Source: Limosilactobacillus sp. WILCCON 0051 (lineage in GTDB: Bacteria > Bacillota > Bacilli > Lactobacillales > Lactobacillaceae). Taken from it: DNA of 64,000 nt. How positions within the stretch are numbered: position 1 is the first letter of the stretch; every line of letters starts with the position of its first letter. Location: the NCBI RefSeq assembly GCF_039955095.1, contig NZ_CP154878.1:1178001-1242000 (forward strand), written 5' to 3'. Made by a program: the position numbers and the translations under genes. A model generated the notes under the pieces. It had not been told where the DNA came from. It saw only the letters and a program-made list of their open reading frames with translations, and did no database searches. Positions 34,197 through 43,034 of this stretch are shown piece by piece.

Positions 34197-34508
34197 CCAG
34201 TTGGATGTTTGTATAATTAAATTTAAATATTATGCTCGGCAACTGGATTGAGACCGCCAAAAAACCGAAGTCAAAATCAATGCCGTCAATGAAAAGGTGA
34301 TCAGCACCGAAACCGATGATTAGCATAAAAATGCTCGTCAAGCTGCTAAAAACTTGGCGGGCATTTTAGCATCCAAATTAAGCAGAGCCGCTTTCCCTAA
34401 TTTTTGAAAGTAGCATTAAAATTTTAGTTTTAATGCGTTTGTGTTTTAAAATCGTTCAGGATGTCTATATTTATCTATATCTAACATGATCTATCCAAGG
34501 AGTTTGCC
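34197..34508. other. Gap with terminator and possible gene remnant
   Basis: Near 34245-34321 one frame reads DRQKTEVKINAVNEK followed by VISTETDD and stop. It looks coding but is broken upstream by a stop after YYARQLD. It may be the tail of a decayed small gene. The rest is a terminator and the promoter of the acetyltransferase. Confidence 0.4.
34327..34368 (+). terminator. Terminator-like hairpin
   Basis: AAAATGC / GCATTTT with inner CAAG / CTTG, 34328-34334 and 34361-34367. Confidence 0.6.
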
Positions 34509-35027
34509 ATGATTAAAATTACTGCCGTTGATCCCCAAGACCTGCCAGCCATCCTGCGCATTGAACGACTTGGCTTTAACGAGGCCGAAGCTGGAACTGC
34601 TGCTCAGTATCAAGCGCGGATCAATCAGCTTGCCGATACGTTTCTGGTAGCACGCGACGCCGATCAGCTCGTTGGCTTTATCGTCGGTCCTGTCGTTGAT
34701 GCGCGTTTTAAATATATTGAAGACTGGATGTATGAAGCTAACGTGCAAAATCGCGCTCAGCCTGGCGGCAACCAGATGATTCAAACGATTGCCGTTGATC
34801 CTGATTATCGTGGTCAAGGGATTGGCTCCAGTCTGCTGCAGGCCATTGAAAAACAGGCAATTCAAAATCAGCGGCATCACATCGCGCTGACCTGTTTACT
34901 GGATCGCGTGCCATTTTATGAGAAAAACGGCTATGTCAATCAAGGCATCGCGGCGTCAGCGCATGCCGGCGAAGTCTGGTACAACATGACCAAGCTTTTG
35001 CCCAGCCAACCGCATCCCCTTGGTTAG
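34509..35027 (+). CDS. GNAT family N-acetyltransferase
   Basis: A 172-residue acetyltransferase. The acetyl-CoA loop is QTIAVDPDYRGQGIGSSLLQ (about residues 96-115) and VPFYEKNGY is the C-terminal motif. It is similar to arylalkylamine or PhnO/YkwB-like acetyltransferases; the acceptor is unknown. AAGGAG precedes the ATG. A single-gene unit before pepI. Confidence 0.88.
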   Translation: MIKITAVDPQDLPAILRIERLGFNEAEAGTAAQYQARINQLADTFLVARDADQLVGFIVGPVVDARFKYIEDWMYEANVQNRAQPGGNQMIQTIAVDPDYRGQGIGSSLLQAIEKQAIQNQRHHIALTCLLDRVPFYEKNGYVNQGIAASAHAGEVWYNMTKLLPSQPHPLG

Positions 35028-35122
35028 CATTTCAGCTATTTCAATCTTTAACTGCGGCTTGTCACTGGACAAAATGAACCTTAGAATAAAAGCAGTCAAT
35101 TCGTTTTTGAGGAGTGATCTTA

Positions 35123-36001
35123 ATGATTAAAGACGGCTTTATCCCTTTTGGCCCTTACCGAACTTATTATCGGATCGTTGGCAAGCCCAGCGATAAGGCA
35201 CCTTTACTGCTGCTGCATGGCGGGCCGGGCTCGACACACAACTACTTTGAGGCTTTGGATGAGCTGGCGGAGCGTGATCAGCGGCAATTGATCATGTACG
35301 ACCAGATTGGCTGCGGCCTTTCCTCAATGCCCGATCATCCCCGGGTCTATCAGGCTGCGACCTGGCTGCGGGAACTAAAGAATCTGCGGGAACGGCTGCA
35401 TCTGGATCAGATCCATCTATTGGGCCAGTCTTGGGGCGGTATGCTGGCAATCATGTATCTTTGTGATGAAATGCCGGCTGGAATTAAGAGCCTGATTCTT
35501 TCAAGCACCCTTTCTAATGCCCAATTATGGGGTCAAGAACAGCACCGTCTGATCAGCTTTATGAGCAAGGAGGATCAGGAAGTCATTGCTCAAGCTGAAG
35601 CAGCCAATGATTTCACCGGCGATGCCTATCAGCGGGTCAATGCCCGGTTTATGGAACTGCACGCGGCAGCAGCACCTGATGAGAATGCTCCTGAATATCT
35701 GTGGCGCGAGAAAAACGTTGGCGAACTGGCCTATCAAACGGCCTGGGGACCCAATGAGTTTACGCCGACCGGCAATCTCAAGGAATATGACTATACCGAC
35801 AAGCTGCGCGGTCTATACGTGCCAACGCTGATCACCAGTGGGACCAACGACCTTTGCACGCCCCTGGTTGCCAAGACGATGGCCGATGCCCTGCCCAATT
35901 CGCAATGGCATTTGTTTGACGGCACGCGGCATATGTCGTTTGTCGAAAAGCCTTTGGAATATCAAGCAGTACTGCAGGATTGGCTGGATCAGCACGATTA
36001 G
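35123..36001 (+). CDS. pepI: Prolyl iminopeptidase (alpha/beta hydrolase, S33)
   Basis: A 292-residue S33 peptidase that frees N-terminal proline from peptides, typical of milk- and gut-adapted lactobacilli. Seen: LLLHGGPGSTHNYF with the oxyanion HGGPG, nucleophile serine in GQSWGGMLA, Asp in GTNDLCTP and His in GTRHMSFVEKP. The start at MIKDGFIPFG is set by GAGGAG eight bases upstream. A terminator follows. Confidence 0.9.
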   Translation: MIKDGFIPFGPYRTYYRIVGKPSDKAPLLLLHGGPGSTHNYFEALDELAERDQRQLIMYDQIGCGLSSMPDHPRVYQAATWLRELKNLRERLHLDQIHLLGQSWGGMLAIMYLCDEMPAGIKSLILSSTLSNAQLWGQEQHRLISFMSKEDQEVIAQAEAANDFTGDAYQRVNARFMELHAAAAPDENAPEYLWREKNVGELAYQTAWGPNEFTPTGNLKEYDYTDKLRGLYVPTLITSGTNDLCTPLVAKTMADALPNSQWHLFDGTRHMSFVEKPLEYQAVLQDWLDQHD

Positions 36002-36049
36002 ACCAGCACAAGCAGTCAGACTGCCGCATGATGGTACGTTGCAAAGATG

Positions 36050-36096
36050 ACAAAGCTCCCTGCCCAGACAAATGGCCCCGGCAGAGAGCTTTTTAT
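36050..36096 (+). terminator. Terminator after pepI
   Basis: AAAGCTC / GAGCTTT with inner CTGCC / GGCAG, then TTTTATTT. Confidence 0.85.
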
Positions 36097-36257
36097 TTAT
36101 CAGTGGCTGTCGTTCATCCGTAAGCACACCATAACACTACTGCGCAAAGGCATTGACGGACTAGCTGCAGTGATTGCTGAAAACTATGATGATTATTAAA
36201 AGTGTACTATTTTGTGTACACAAATGTTATAATTAAACCAACAAACCAAGGTGGTGA

Positions 36258-36539
36258 ATGATCGTGATTGAAGCTGTAACGACACGAGAATTGCGGAAAA
36301 ATTTCAAGAAGTATGCTGATGATATAGTTGAATATGGTGATACGGTTTTGGTTGCAAGACCCGAAAATAAGAATGTTGTAATGATTTCTGAAAAAGAGTA
36401 CAACTCTTGGCAAGAAACCAACTATCTGCTAAAAAGCGAGGCGAACAGGGATGCTTTAAAGCATTCGATTGAACAGCTCGGCAAGCAGGAACATTTTTTA
36501 ACGCCAGAAGAATTTGAGAGCTTAAACAGTCATGAATAA
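36258..36539 (+). CDS. yefM: YefM-family antitoxin of type II toxin-antitoxin system
   Basis: A 93-residue Phd/YefM antitoxin. TTRELRKNFKKYADDIVEYG and VLVARPENKNVVMISEKEYN are the DNA-binding and dimerisation part; YLLKSEANRDALKHSIEQL binds the toxin. It neutralises YoeB and represses its own operon. AAGGTGG precedes the ATG. The toxin start lies inside its last codons, so translation is coupled. Confidence 0.9.
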   Translation: MIVIEAVTTRELRKNFKKYADDIVEYGDTVLVARPENKNVVMISEKEYNSWQETNYLLKSEANRDALKHSIEQLGKQEHFLTPEEFESLNSHE

Positions 36540-36801
36540 GCTGAATATTGTTTTTACAGCCGATGCTTGGGAAGAATATTTGGAATGGAAAAAGGTCAAT
36601 CGATCAATGGTTAAACGTATTGACAAGCTGATCAGTGATACAATTAGGCATCCCTTTTCCGGATTGGGAAAGCCAGAGCCTTTACAACATGACCTGCAAG
36701 GATTTTGGTCTAAAAAAATTAATGACGAGCATCGCATGGTATACGCGGTAACTGAGACGGCTATTCAAATCATCCAACTAAAGTATCACTATCATAAATA
36801 A
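36532..36801 (+). CDS. yoeB: YoeB-family mRNA interferase toxin
   Basis: An 89-residue RelE-superfamily endoribonuclease that cuts mRNA at the ribosomal A site. The catalytic residues match E. coli YoeB with an offset of three: Glu49 (GKPEPL), Arg68 (DEHRMVYAV), His86 and Tyr87 (LKYHYHK). The conserved WEEYLEWKKVNRSMVKRI helix is present. The toxin is full length and should be active. A strong terminator follows. Confidence 0.93.
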   Translation: MNKLNIVFTADAWEEYLEWKKVNRSMVKRIDKLISDTIRHPFSGLGKPEPLQHDLQGFWSKKINDEHRMVYAVTETAIQIIQLKYHYHK

Positions 36802-36804
36802 GCA

Positions 36805-36837
36805 GAAAGGCCCCAGCGAACTTGCTGAGGCCTTTTT
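36805..36837. terminator. Terminator after yefM-yoeB
   Basis: AAAGGCCcCAGC / GCTGaGGCCTTT followed by TT on the forward strand. It may also serve the reverse transcript of the GTPase gene. Confidence 0.88.
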
Positions 36838-36871
36838 AAGATAACAGATCCAATCAATGGTGTGATTGCGT

Positions 36872-38827
36872 TCATGCATGCATAAAGTCGCAGTAATAGT
36901 CACAATGCATGGCTTGCGGAACCTGATCCCATTTGACTGGATAGCCGGCACCATGCGCGCAGAAAACCGAATCCGGCGTATTGGCCAGATCGGCAGTCGG
37001 CAGATAGTCCGCCTGCTGAATAATCTCGTCGGCATTATGACATGGTCGATAGCCAGCCGGCAGACACTCCAGCTGCCCCTGACCATGCGTATAGCCGCGC
37101 AGCACCGTGGCATAGTCGCTCATTTGGGCAACTGGCGCCAGACCGGTCAGCAAAACGCTGTCAGTCGTCTGATCACCAAGCGGGTCAACCTCGCCATGCA
37201 TTCGCTGCAGATCGTTAAGCGCGCGACCAACCTGAGTACTTGGAACTATTAGGCGGAAACGATACCACGGCTCCAAAAGCTGACACTGCTGCCGAGCTTT
37301 TAGAGTCATTAGTCCCTGCCGCAGCGCGCGACTGGCAGCTTGACGGAAGTCCCCGCCCTCAGTATGTTTAACGTGCGCGCGGCCGCCAACCAGCGTCACC
37401 TTGACATCAGTCAGCGGAGCGCCAATCAAAACGCCTTTGGGACTGGCCTGCTCCAGACTGGTAATAATCTGATGCTGCCAGTTTTTATTCAGCACATCGA
37501 CACTGCATTGGCTGGCATAGCGCATCCCTGCTCCCCGCTTGGCCGGTTCCAGCAAGAGATGGGCTTCGGCATAGTGCCGCAATGGCTCAAAGTGGCCGAC
37601 TCCCTCGATTGGCGCGGTGATGGTCTCGCGATACAAAATGCCGCCCTTAATGAAGTCGACATCTATATCGAATCGTTCTAGAAGCAGCTGCTGCATAATC
37701 TCGAGCTGTACGTTCCCCATGATCTGAACGCGAATCTCCTGCAGCTGCTCATCCCAGACCACGTGCAGCAGTGGATCTTCGTCAGCCAGTGTCTGCATGG
37801 CCTTTAAGCATTGGTGAACGTCATTTTCTTTCGGGTCAACCGCATAGCTCAACACGGGCTGCATAAGCGTCTGCGTATCGTCTTTAAGCTTCCCCAGTCC
37901 TTGCCCCGGATAGGTTGTCGTCGGTCCGGCAATGGCACAGGTAGCGCCTGATGCAACCTGATTGACAATGGTAAACTTACTGCCATTGTATACCCGCAGC
38001 TGATTGGCTTTTTGATCCGGTAAAATCGCGGTCTTTGCCTTGAGACTGCCGCCCATCACCCGTACCCAGGTTAAGCGCTCGCCCCGTTCATCATGTGAGA
38101 CCTTAAACACACGAGCCGCAAACTCGCTGGAAAATTCACGGGGCTGCGTCCATTGAGCAAGTGAAGCCAGCAAGGCATCAATCCCCTGCAGCTTTAATGC
38201 TGAGCCAAAGCAGCAGGGAAAAAGCTGTCGGTGTTGAATCATCTGCCGAATCCGCTCATCTGAAAGCTGTCCTTGATCCAGATACTCTAAAAGCGCGGCA
38301 TCATCTTGCATAGCCAGTTCTTCATGATCAAATGCTTTAAGATTGCCATTAAAATCCGTCAACGCAAAACAGCCTGGCGCCAGCTCAGTCTGCAGCTGAC
38401 TAAGGACAGCCTGACCATCAGCCGTATCAGCATCCATTTTGTTGATAAAGATAAAAGTCGGGACGCGGTTTTCAGTCAGCAGCTGCCAAAGCGTTCTGGT
38501 ATATCCTTTCACGCCATCGGTTGCCGAAATTACCAAAACCGCATAGTCTAAAACCCGCAGCGCCTGTTCAGTCTGAGCGGCAAAGTCAACGTGGCCAGGG
38601 GTATCCAGCAGCGTGACGGTCATATTGTCATACTCAAGCTTGGCCTGATGCGAAAAAATCGTAATGCCGCGCTTTTTTTCAAGCTGATCAGAATCCAGGA
38701 ATACATCCCCATTGTCAACGCGTCCCAGGCGGCGAATGATTCCCGTCTGATAAAGCAGCGCCTCTGAAAGTGTTGTTTTACCGGCATCGACATGTGCGAT
38801 CATGCCAATCGTAATCTGTTTGCTCAA
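36872..38827 (-). CDS. EF-G-like translational GTPase of the TetM/TetO family
   Basis: A 651-residue protein built like tetracycline ribosomal protection factors: G1 AHVDAGKTTLSEALLY, KKRGITIFSHQ, G3 DTPGHVDF, G4 FINKMDAD, then EF-G domains II-V (SDPLLHVVW has the counterpart DEDPLLHVVWDEQLQEIRVQ). The domain IV tip reads KHTEGGDFR where TetM has a Ser-Pro-Val loop that dislodges the drug. Resistance is therefore doubtful and a housekeeping or stress role is as likely. It lies 12 bp after the aldo-keto reductase gene, no mobile element is near, and codon use looks native. Confidence 0.85.
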   Translation of the reverse strand: MSKQITIGMIAHVDAGKTTLSEALLYQTGIIRRLGRVDNGDVFLDSDQLEKKRGITIFSHQAKLEYDNMTVTLLDTPGHVDFAAQTEQALRVLDYAVLVISATDGVKGYTRTLWQLLTENRVPTFIFINKMDADTADGQAVLSQLQTELAPGCFALTDFNGNLKAFDHEELAMQDDAALLEYLDQGQLSDERIRQMIQHRQLFPCCFGSALKLQGIDALLASLAQWTQPREFSSEFAARVFKVSHDERGERLTWVRVMGGSLKAKTAILPDQKANQLRVYNGSKFTIVNQVASGATCAIAGPTTTYPGQGLGKLKDDTQTLMQPVLSYAVDPKENDVHQCLKAMQTLADEDPLLHVVWDEQLQEIRVQIMGNVQLEIMQQLLLERFDIDVDFIKGGILYRETITAPIEGVGHFEPLRHYAEAHLLLEPAKRGAGMRYASQCSVDVLNKNWQHQIITSLEQASPKGVLIGAPLTDVKVTLVGGRAHVKHTEGGDFRQAASRALRQGLMTLKARQQCQLLEPWYRFRLIVPSTQVGRALNDLQRMHGEVDPLGDQTTDSVLLTGLAPVAQMSDYATVLRGYTHGQGQLECLPAGYRPCHNADEIIQQADYLPTADLANTPDSVFCAHGAGYPVKWDQVPQAMHCDYYCDFMHA

Positions 38828-38839
38828 TTCAATTCTCCT

Positions 38840-39793
38840 TTATGGCAGTGAGTTGCCAGCTGCCAGATAGATATCGTACCATTCCTGGTTGGTCAAGGTT
38901 ATATCGCTGCCCAATGCACTGTCAATCAGATGCCGCGGATTCATCGTCCCCAAAAGCACCTGCATGTTAGCGGGATGTTTGAGAATCCAAGCGACCGCGA
39001 TGGCATTTTTAGAGACTTGATACTTATCGGCAAGCTGCTTTAACACCGCGTTTAATTCAGGGAACTTCTCATTATCGATAAAGGTTCCCGCAAACGTACC
39101 ATATTGAAACGGCGACCAGGTTTGAATCGTCATTTGCCTGCACCGCGCGTACTCCAACACTCCCCCATCATGATTGAGCGAGGCCGGATCGGTCATGTTG
39201 GTATGCAGACCAAAATCAATCATCCCCGTATGCATGATCGAAAACTGCAGCTGATCGATCAAAAGCCGCTGGGAGCAGGCCTGCTGCAGCAGTTCAATCT
39301 GTTGCGGGTTGAAGTTGGAAACGCCAAAGTGCCGCACTTTACCGGCTTTTTGCAGCTCATCAAAAGCCGCGGCAACCTCGCCAGGATCCATCAACGGGTC
39401 GGGACGATGAATCAAGAACGAATCCAGATAGTCAATGCCCATTCGTTTTAAGATGCCATCCACGGCAGTCAGCAGATGCTTTTTAGAAGAATCATAGCGG
39501 GTAATGCGGCCCGTTTCATCAGCAAACAGCCCGCCCTTGGATTGAATATAAAAATCATCCCGGTGCAGCCCGCTTTGTTTGAGTGCCTGACCGAAATGAA
39601 TCTCGGATGAGCCGCGGCCAAGCTTGGGATCACGACCATAGATGTCAGCCGAATCGATAAAGTTGATGCCGGCTTCATGAGCGGCCTGGAGCGTCTTAAC
39701 GGCCTCAGCAGCGGGCAGTGTCCCCATTCGCATAATTCCTAAGGCAACGTTTGACACTTCCCAGCTTGTCGCGCCAATTTTAATCGTCTGCAT
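38840..39793 (-). CDS. Aldo/keto reductase (YdhF-like)
   Basis: A 317-residue AKR of the YdhF/AKR11-like group. Asp and Tyr are in FIDSADIYGRDPKLG, Lys in YIQSKGGLF, His in FLIHRPDPLMDP, with GVSNFNPQQIELLQ and the C-terminal NADPH loop LLGTMNPRHL. It reduces aldehydes or ketones; the substrate is unknown. It is the first gene of a pair with the TetM-like GTPase (12 bp gap). Confidence 0.9.
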   Translation of the reverse strand: MQTIKIGATSWEVSNVALGIMRMGTLPAAEAVKTLQAAHEAGINFIDSADIYGRDPKLGRGSSEIHFGQALKQSGLHRDDFYIQSKGGLFADETGRITRYDSSKKHLLTAVDGILKRMGIDYLDSFLIHRPDPLMDPGEVAAAFDELQKAGKVRHFGVSNFNPQQIELLQQACSQRLLIDQLQFSIMHTGMIDFGLHTNMTDPASLNHDGGVLEYARCRQMTIQTWSPFQYGTFAGTFIDNEKFPELNAVLKQLADKYQVSKNAIAVAWILKHPANMQVLLGTMNPRHLIDSALGSDITLTNQEWYDIYLAAGNSLP

Positions 39794-39840
39794 TGATAAA
39801 CGCCTTCTTTGTTTTTATTAAAATCAGTATAACCCAAAAT

Positions 39841-39877
39841 AAAAAAATCTCCTAAAACTCATGCTGGTTCTAGGAGA
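39841..39877 (-). terminator. Terminator after yitT-family gene
   Basis: On the reverse strand TCTCCTAgAAC / GTTtTAGGAGA followed by TTTTTTT. Confidence 0.88.
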
Positions 39878-39883
39878 ATGCGG

Positions 39884-40762
39884 TCAATGCGACTGATCTG
39901 GCAGATTATAAGTAAAGCCCTCGCCTTCCACACTGGCGATGTCAAACGTAGTAATAAAGGCATGCGGATCGATGTCATTGATCAAGCGTTTCAAGGTCAC
40001 GACTTCTTCAGAGGCCACTACGCAATAGACGGCTTGCCCTGGCTGATGCGAATAGGCGCCTTCGCTTTTCAGCAGCGTGACGCCCCGTTCCAGCTGCCAC
40101 ATGATCTGATTGCTGATTTCCTCAGCTTGTGTCGAGATGATGATAAAGCCTTGTGCAGGATAGGAACCGGCCTGCGTAAAGTTAACCACCTTGGAAAAGA
40201 CATAGGATGCTAACAGCGTGTACATCATTTTACGAATATCGATATAGGAAAGCGATGCCGTTAAAACGATCGCGTCACAGATTAAAAGCGAACGCCCCAT
40301 TGGAACGCCGCGATGCCTTTCAAACATCCGCGCGACGACATCCGACCCGCCCGTCGTACCATCAAAACGGTAGACGATTCCTGAGCCAAAGCCGCCGATC
40401 AGACCAGCCAAGACCCCAGAAAGGAACAGGTCATGCTGAATATCCAGAGTGAATGGGACGCGCTGCCAAATCCAGATCCACACTGAAAGCCAGATCGTGC
40501 CATAGACGGTATAGATCAAAGCGCGCCGTCCCAACAGCCGATACCCGATAATAATCAGCGGAATGTTGATGCAAAGTGTCGAAATGGAAGGATCAACATG
40601 AAACAGGTGATAGATAATCAAAGAAATCCCGGTAACCCCGCCTTCCGCTAATCGATTGGCAATGTTGATCTTAACGAATCCCAATGCATAAATGCCGCAG
40701 CCGATCGTGATCATCAGCAGATCCAACAGCCTTACTTTATTTGTTGATGCCTGCTTGAGCAT
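39884..40762 (-). CDS. YitT family membrane protein (DUF2179)
   Basis: A 292-residue protein with five or six membrane helices and a C-terminal cytoplasmic DUF2179 domain (about 215-290; YCVVASEEVVTLKRLINDID). GGFGSGIVYRFDGTTGGSDV is a conserved family stretch. Function unknown in general, possibly transport. I place the start at MLKQASTNKVR, where AAAGGCGGG precedes and the helix pattern begins; a longer frame adds 29 residues without a ribosome site. Confidence 0.85.
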   Translation of the reverse strand: MLKQASTNKVRLLDLLMITIGCGIYALGFVKINIANRLAEGGVTGISLIIYHLFHVDPSISTLCINIPLIIIGYRLLGRRALIYTVYGTIWLSVWIWIWQRVPFTLDIQHDLFLSGVLAGLIGGFGSGIVYRFDGTTGGSDVVARMFERHRGVPMGRSLLICDAIVLTASLSYIDIRKMMYTLLASYVFSKVVNFTQAGSYPAQGFIIISTQAEEISNQIMWQLERGVTLLKSEGAYSHQPGQAVYCVVASEEVVTLKRLINDIDPHAFITTFDIASVEGEGFTYNLPDQSH

Positions 40763-40918
40763 TGCATCACCCGCCTTTCTTAAGTCATGTTCGATCAATT
40801 CAGCTTCCCATGCCAGGCAGCTGATTAAATAACTAAATTCTAGATGCAAACCGGTTGTTTAGTCAAATCACGCCGTTTAACGATATAATAGAAGTCAATT
40901 AAATTGGGAGGCAGTGGG

Positions 40919-41713
40919 ATGCAGAAAAAGAAATGGAGCCTGCTTTTAGGAATCATACTGGGAATGATGATGCTGACGATTCCAGCACGTGCGGCTACGA
41001 ATTCAGCAACGTTTATCTTTCATGATCGAACCGGCAGTCAGCGTGACGAGACGCCATTAATTACAGCCGCGCAAAAAGATGGCGTGAAGCTAAGCGTTTT
41101 GCATGCCAAGGTCAGTGCGCAAGGAAAGGTCAGGCTGAGCGGAAAATTGACAAAGGAAACGGCGCCCGTAATCGAAGTCGAGTTTGCCAAGCATGAAGGC
41201 AGCTATTCTAAAACTGCGCAATGGTCATATCAAGTTATCAAACAAGCACGGGCTAAGTGGCATTTTAAGACCATGAACCTGGTGGGAATTGGTACTGGCA
41301 ATATGGGCCTGCTGAACTGTCTGACGAGATATGCCGATGAAAGTCAGCTGCCAAGCCTTGCCAAACAGGTTGCCATTGCTGGTCCTTTTAATGGCACGCA
41401 TATTCAGCCAAACGCCGATTCAAAGCTGATGAAAAACGGCCGCCCCTATCATATGAACATGCTTTATCATGAGCTGCTTGGCTTAAAAAAGACCTACCCC
41501 AAGTCAAGCGCCGTCTTAAACATCTACGGCAATCAAGGCAATCATTCGGATGGAACAATTGCCAATCGCTCATCACGTGCGCTGAAATATTTGGTAATGC
41601 CACGCGCCAAGAGTTATCAAGAACAAGAAGTCAAGGGCACGCGTGCAGGTCATGATCAGCTGACGCGCAACCCGCAAGTACAGACTGCCGTAATCAAGTT
41701 TTTATGGAAATAA
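40919..41713 (+). CDS. Secreted DUF915 alpha/beta hydrolase paralogue lacking the catalytic serine
   Basis: A 264-residue protein with a signal peptide (MQKKKWSLLLGIILGMMM, cleavage after AARA-type ARAA near residue 27). It aligns along its whole length with 43992-44840. Where the paralogue has the nucleophile elbow GHSMGN, this protein has GIGTGN, and the oxyanion HGYGS is HDRTGS. The Asp (HSDGTIANRSS) and His (TRAGHDQL) remain. It is therefore probably not a hydrolase but a ligand-binding or scaffold relative. GGGAGG sets the start. Single gene with terminator. Confidence 0.82.
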   Translation: MQKKKWSLLLGIILGMMMLTIPARAATNSATFIFHDRTGSQRDETPLITAAQKDGVKLSVLHAKVSAQGKVRLSGKLTKETAPVIEVEFAKHEGSYSKTAQWSYQVIKQARAKWHFKTMNLVGIGTGNMGLLNCLTRYADESQLPSLAKQVAIAGPFNGTHIQPNADSKLMKNGRPYHMNMLYHELLGLKKTYPKSSAVLNIYGNQGNHSDGTIANRSSRALKYLVMPRAKSYQEQEVKGTRAGHDQLTRNPQVQTAVIKFLWK

Positions 41714-41715
41714 TT

Positions 41716-41763
41716 AAAACGCTGAATCATCTATCCTTGAGAGAATTGATTCAGCGTTTTTTT
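41716..41763 (+). terminator. Terminator after DUF915 pseudoenzyme gene
   Basis: AAACGCTGAATCA / TGATTCAGCGTTT perfect stem, then a run of T. Confidence 0.92.
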
Positions 41764-41947
41764 GATGCTCACGGCCATGCTTGATCAACGGTCGCCCGGA
41801 TTACAAAAGCGGTGCCGGATCTAACCTCAGTAATTTTTAACGACTGCCTGAACTGCCAATAAACACGTCCCGTTGGCTGCTTATTGACTGTCCATTCGCC
41901 AAGCATGTGAAGAAAATCAGGCTTTGACAAGATAACCGCCTTGAAAT
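41764..41947. other. Stretch between terminator and repeat copy B
   Basis: A reverse frame (41769-42008) reads plausible protein near its end (GRVYWQFRQSLKITEVRSG), but its start lies inside the repeat and it has no ribosome site. It may be a fragment of a lost gene into which the repeat was placed. Confidence 0.35.
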
Positions 41948-42246
41948 TACCTACGATACACGGATTTTTAATCAATAGTAGGTAAATGTATATTGGATTT
42001 TCCAGCATTTACCTACTTTTGCCGGCTTTTTTCCAATTTGTAGGTAAAGATGCATATTTAAAGGTTGATTGGACCAGTCCGACTTTGTGATTTACCTACA
42101 ATGGCGCAGATTTTAGTCAATAGTAGGTAAAGTTAGGCATCCCTAACTCGATATACATCATTTTTTACCTACTATGCAGCCTGTTTTGAAAAAAAGTAGG
42201 TAATGATTTTTTCGTCATACGTTTTATGCAGGATTTTTTGCATAAT
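41948..42246 (+). repeat. Four-unit palindromic element, copy B
   Basis: Units TACCTAC-N23-GTAGGTA at 41948-41984, 42010-42046, 42093-42129 and 42166-42202, the same spacing as copy A to the base. The small stem between units 3 and 4 is GTTAGG-catc-CCTAAC. The tail ends TTTTTTGCATAAT as in copy A. Many substitutions separate the copies, yet there are no insertions or deletions over 299 bp. Confidence 0.85.
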
Positions 42247-42312
42247 GATCCAGCTTGAGAAGATTTTGGCTGCCATTAACGCCAAACGACTACCTATTTC
42301 ATTATCATGACG

Positions 42313-42861
42313 CTATTGTTGTGACTGTTTGGGCGACGAGACCGCTGATTCGCCAGCTGCTAATGTCTGAAAATACTTGTCGAGATAGACTTTGTGACTG
42401 ACCGTCATAATCAGGTTGCGCAGCATGCGTTTTTGTTCGGTATGATCATGCCCCACTACTGCCAGCTCATCTTGCAATCCAAACACGTATCGTAAGACGT
42501 TTTCCAGTTCTTCACAGAAATAGTCATAGGCTGTCTGCGTATCATAGCTTTGCTGTTGAATCCGGATTGCCAGTTTCAGATTATCCAGCTGCAGGACGTT
42601 TTTAGCCACGGCAATAAACATCAGCTCGGCCAGCTGCTCTGTTTGATAAAGCTTCTTTTGCGGCCGCGAGATCAAACCATGCTTGACATAGTTGCTGATC
42701 ATGGAGCTGGTCAGCTTAACGTCGCCTAATGGACTGAGACACTGATTCAGATAATTGGTCGTCTGTTCCAGATAAAGGCCAACGTTAGGCAGATCTTGAT
42801 AGCGCGGCAGTTTAAAATCAATCAGGTCTTGGGCCATTTTTTGTTCTCTCTTGGTCATCAT
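42313..42861 (-). CDS. DUF1836 domain protein
   Basis: A 182-residue protein with the DUF1836 core: DLIDFKLPRYQDLPNVGLYL, LTSSMISNYVKHGLISRPQK and LYQTEQLAELMFIAVAKNVL. The middle part resembles a MerR-like winged helix, so DNA binding is likely, but no role is established. It lies between the repeat copy B and the divergent degV gene. GAAAGG precedes the ATG. Confidence 0.85.
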   Translation of the reverse strand: MMTKREQKMAQDLIDFKLPRYQDLPNVGLYLEQTTNYLNQCLSPLGDVKLTSSMISNYVKHGLISRPQKKLYQTEQLAELMFIAVAKNVLQLDNLKLAIRIQQQSYDTQTAYDYFCEELENVLRYVFGLQDELAVVGHDHTEQKRMLRNLIMTVSHKVYLDKYFQTLAAGESAVSSPKQSQQ

Positions 42862-43034
42862 AGTTTCCTTTCACAAATCAATTAAAAATATTATAGCTCA
42901 GTCTTGATAATTAAACTAATAGTATCTTAAATTCTCTTTCCGGTTTTTAAAAAACTTGACGTTGGAAATCGGATCAACTAAACTTCAATTAAAGAGTTTT
43001 CGAAAAACCGCTAATGTAATCGAGGTAACTATTA

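Noticed and set aside
34245..34321. Reading frame DRQKTEVKINAVNEK... before the acetyltransferase gene
   Set aside because: Interrupted by a stop codon upstream and without a start; mentioned only as a possible remnant.
36872..38827. Acquired tetracycline resistance gene
   Set aside because: No transfer genes or insertion sequences nearby, native-looking codon use, and a changed domain IV tip.
41769..42008. 79-codon reverse frame at repeat copy B
   Set aside because: Start lies in the repeat and no ribosome site; only the last part looks protein-like, so at most a gene fragment.
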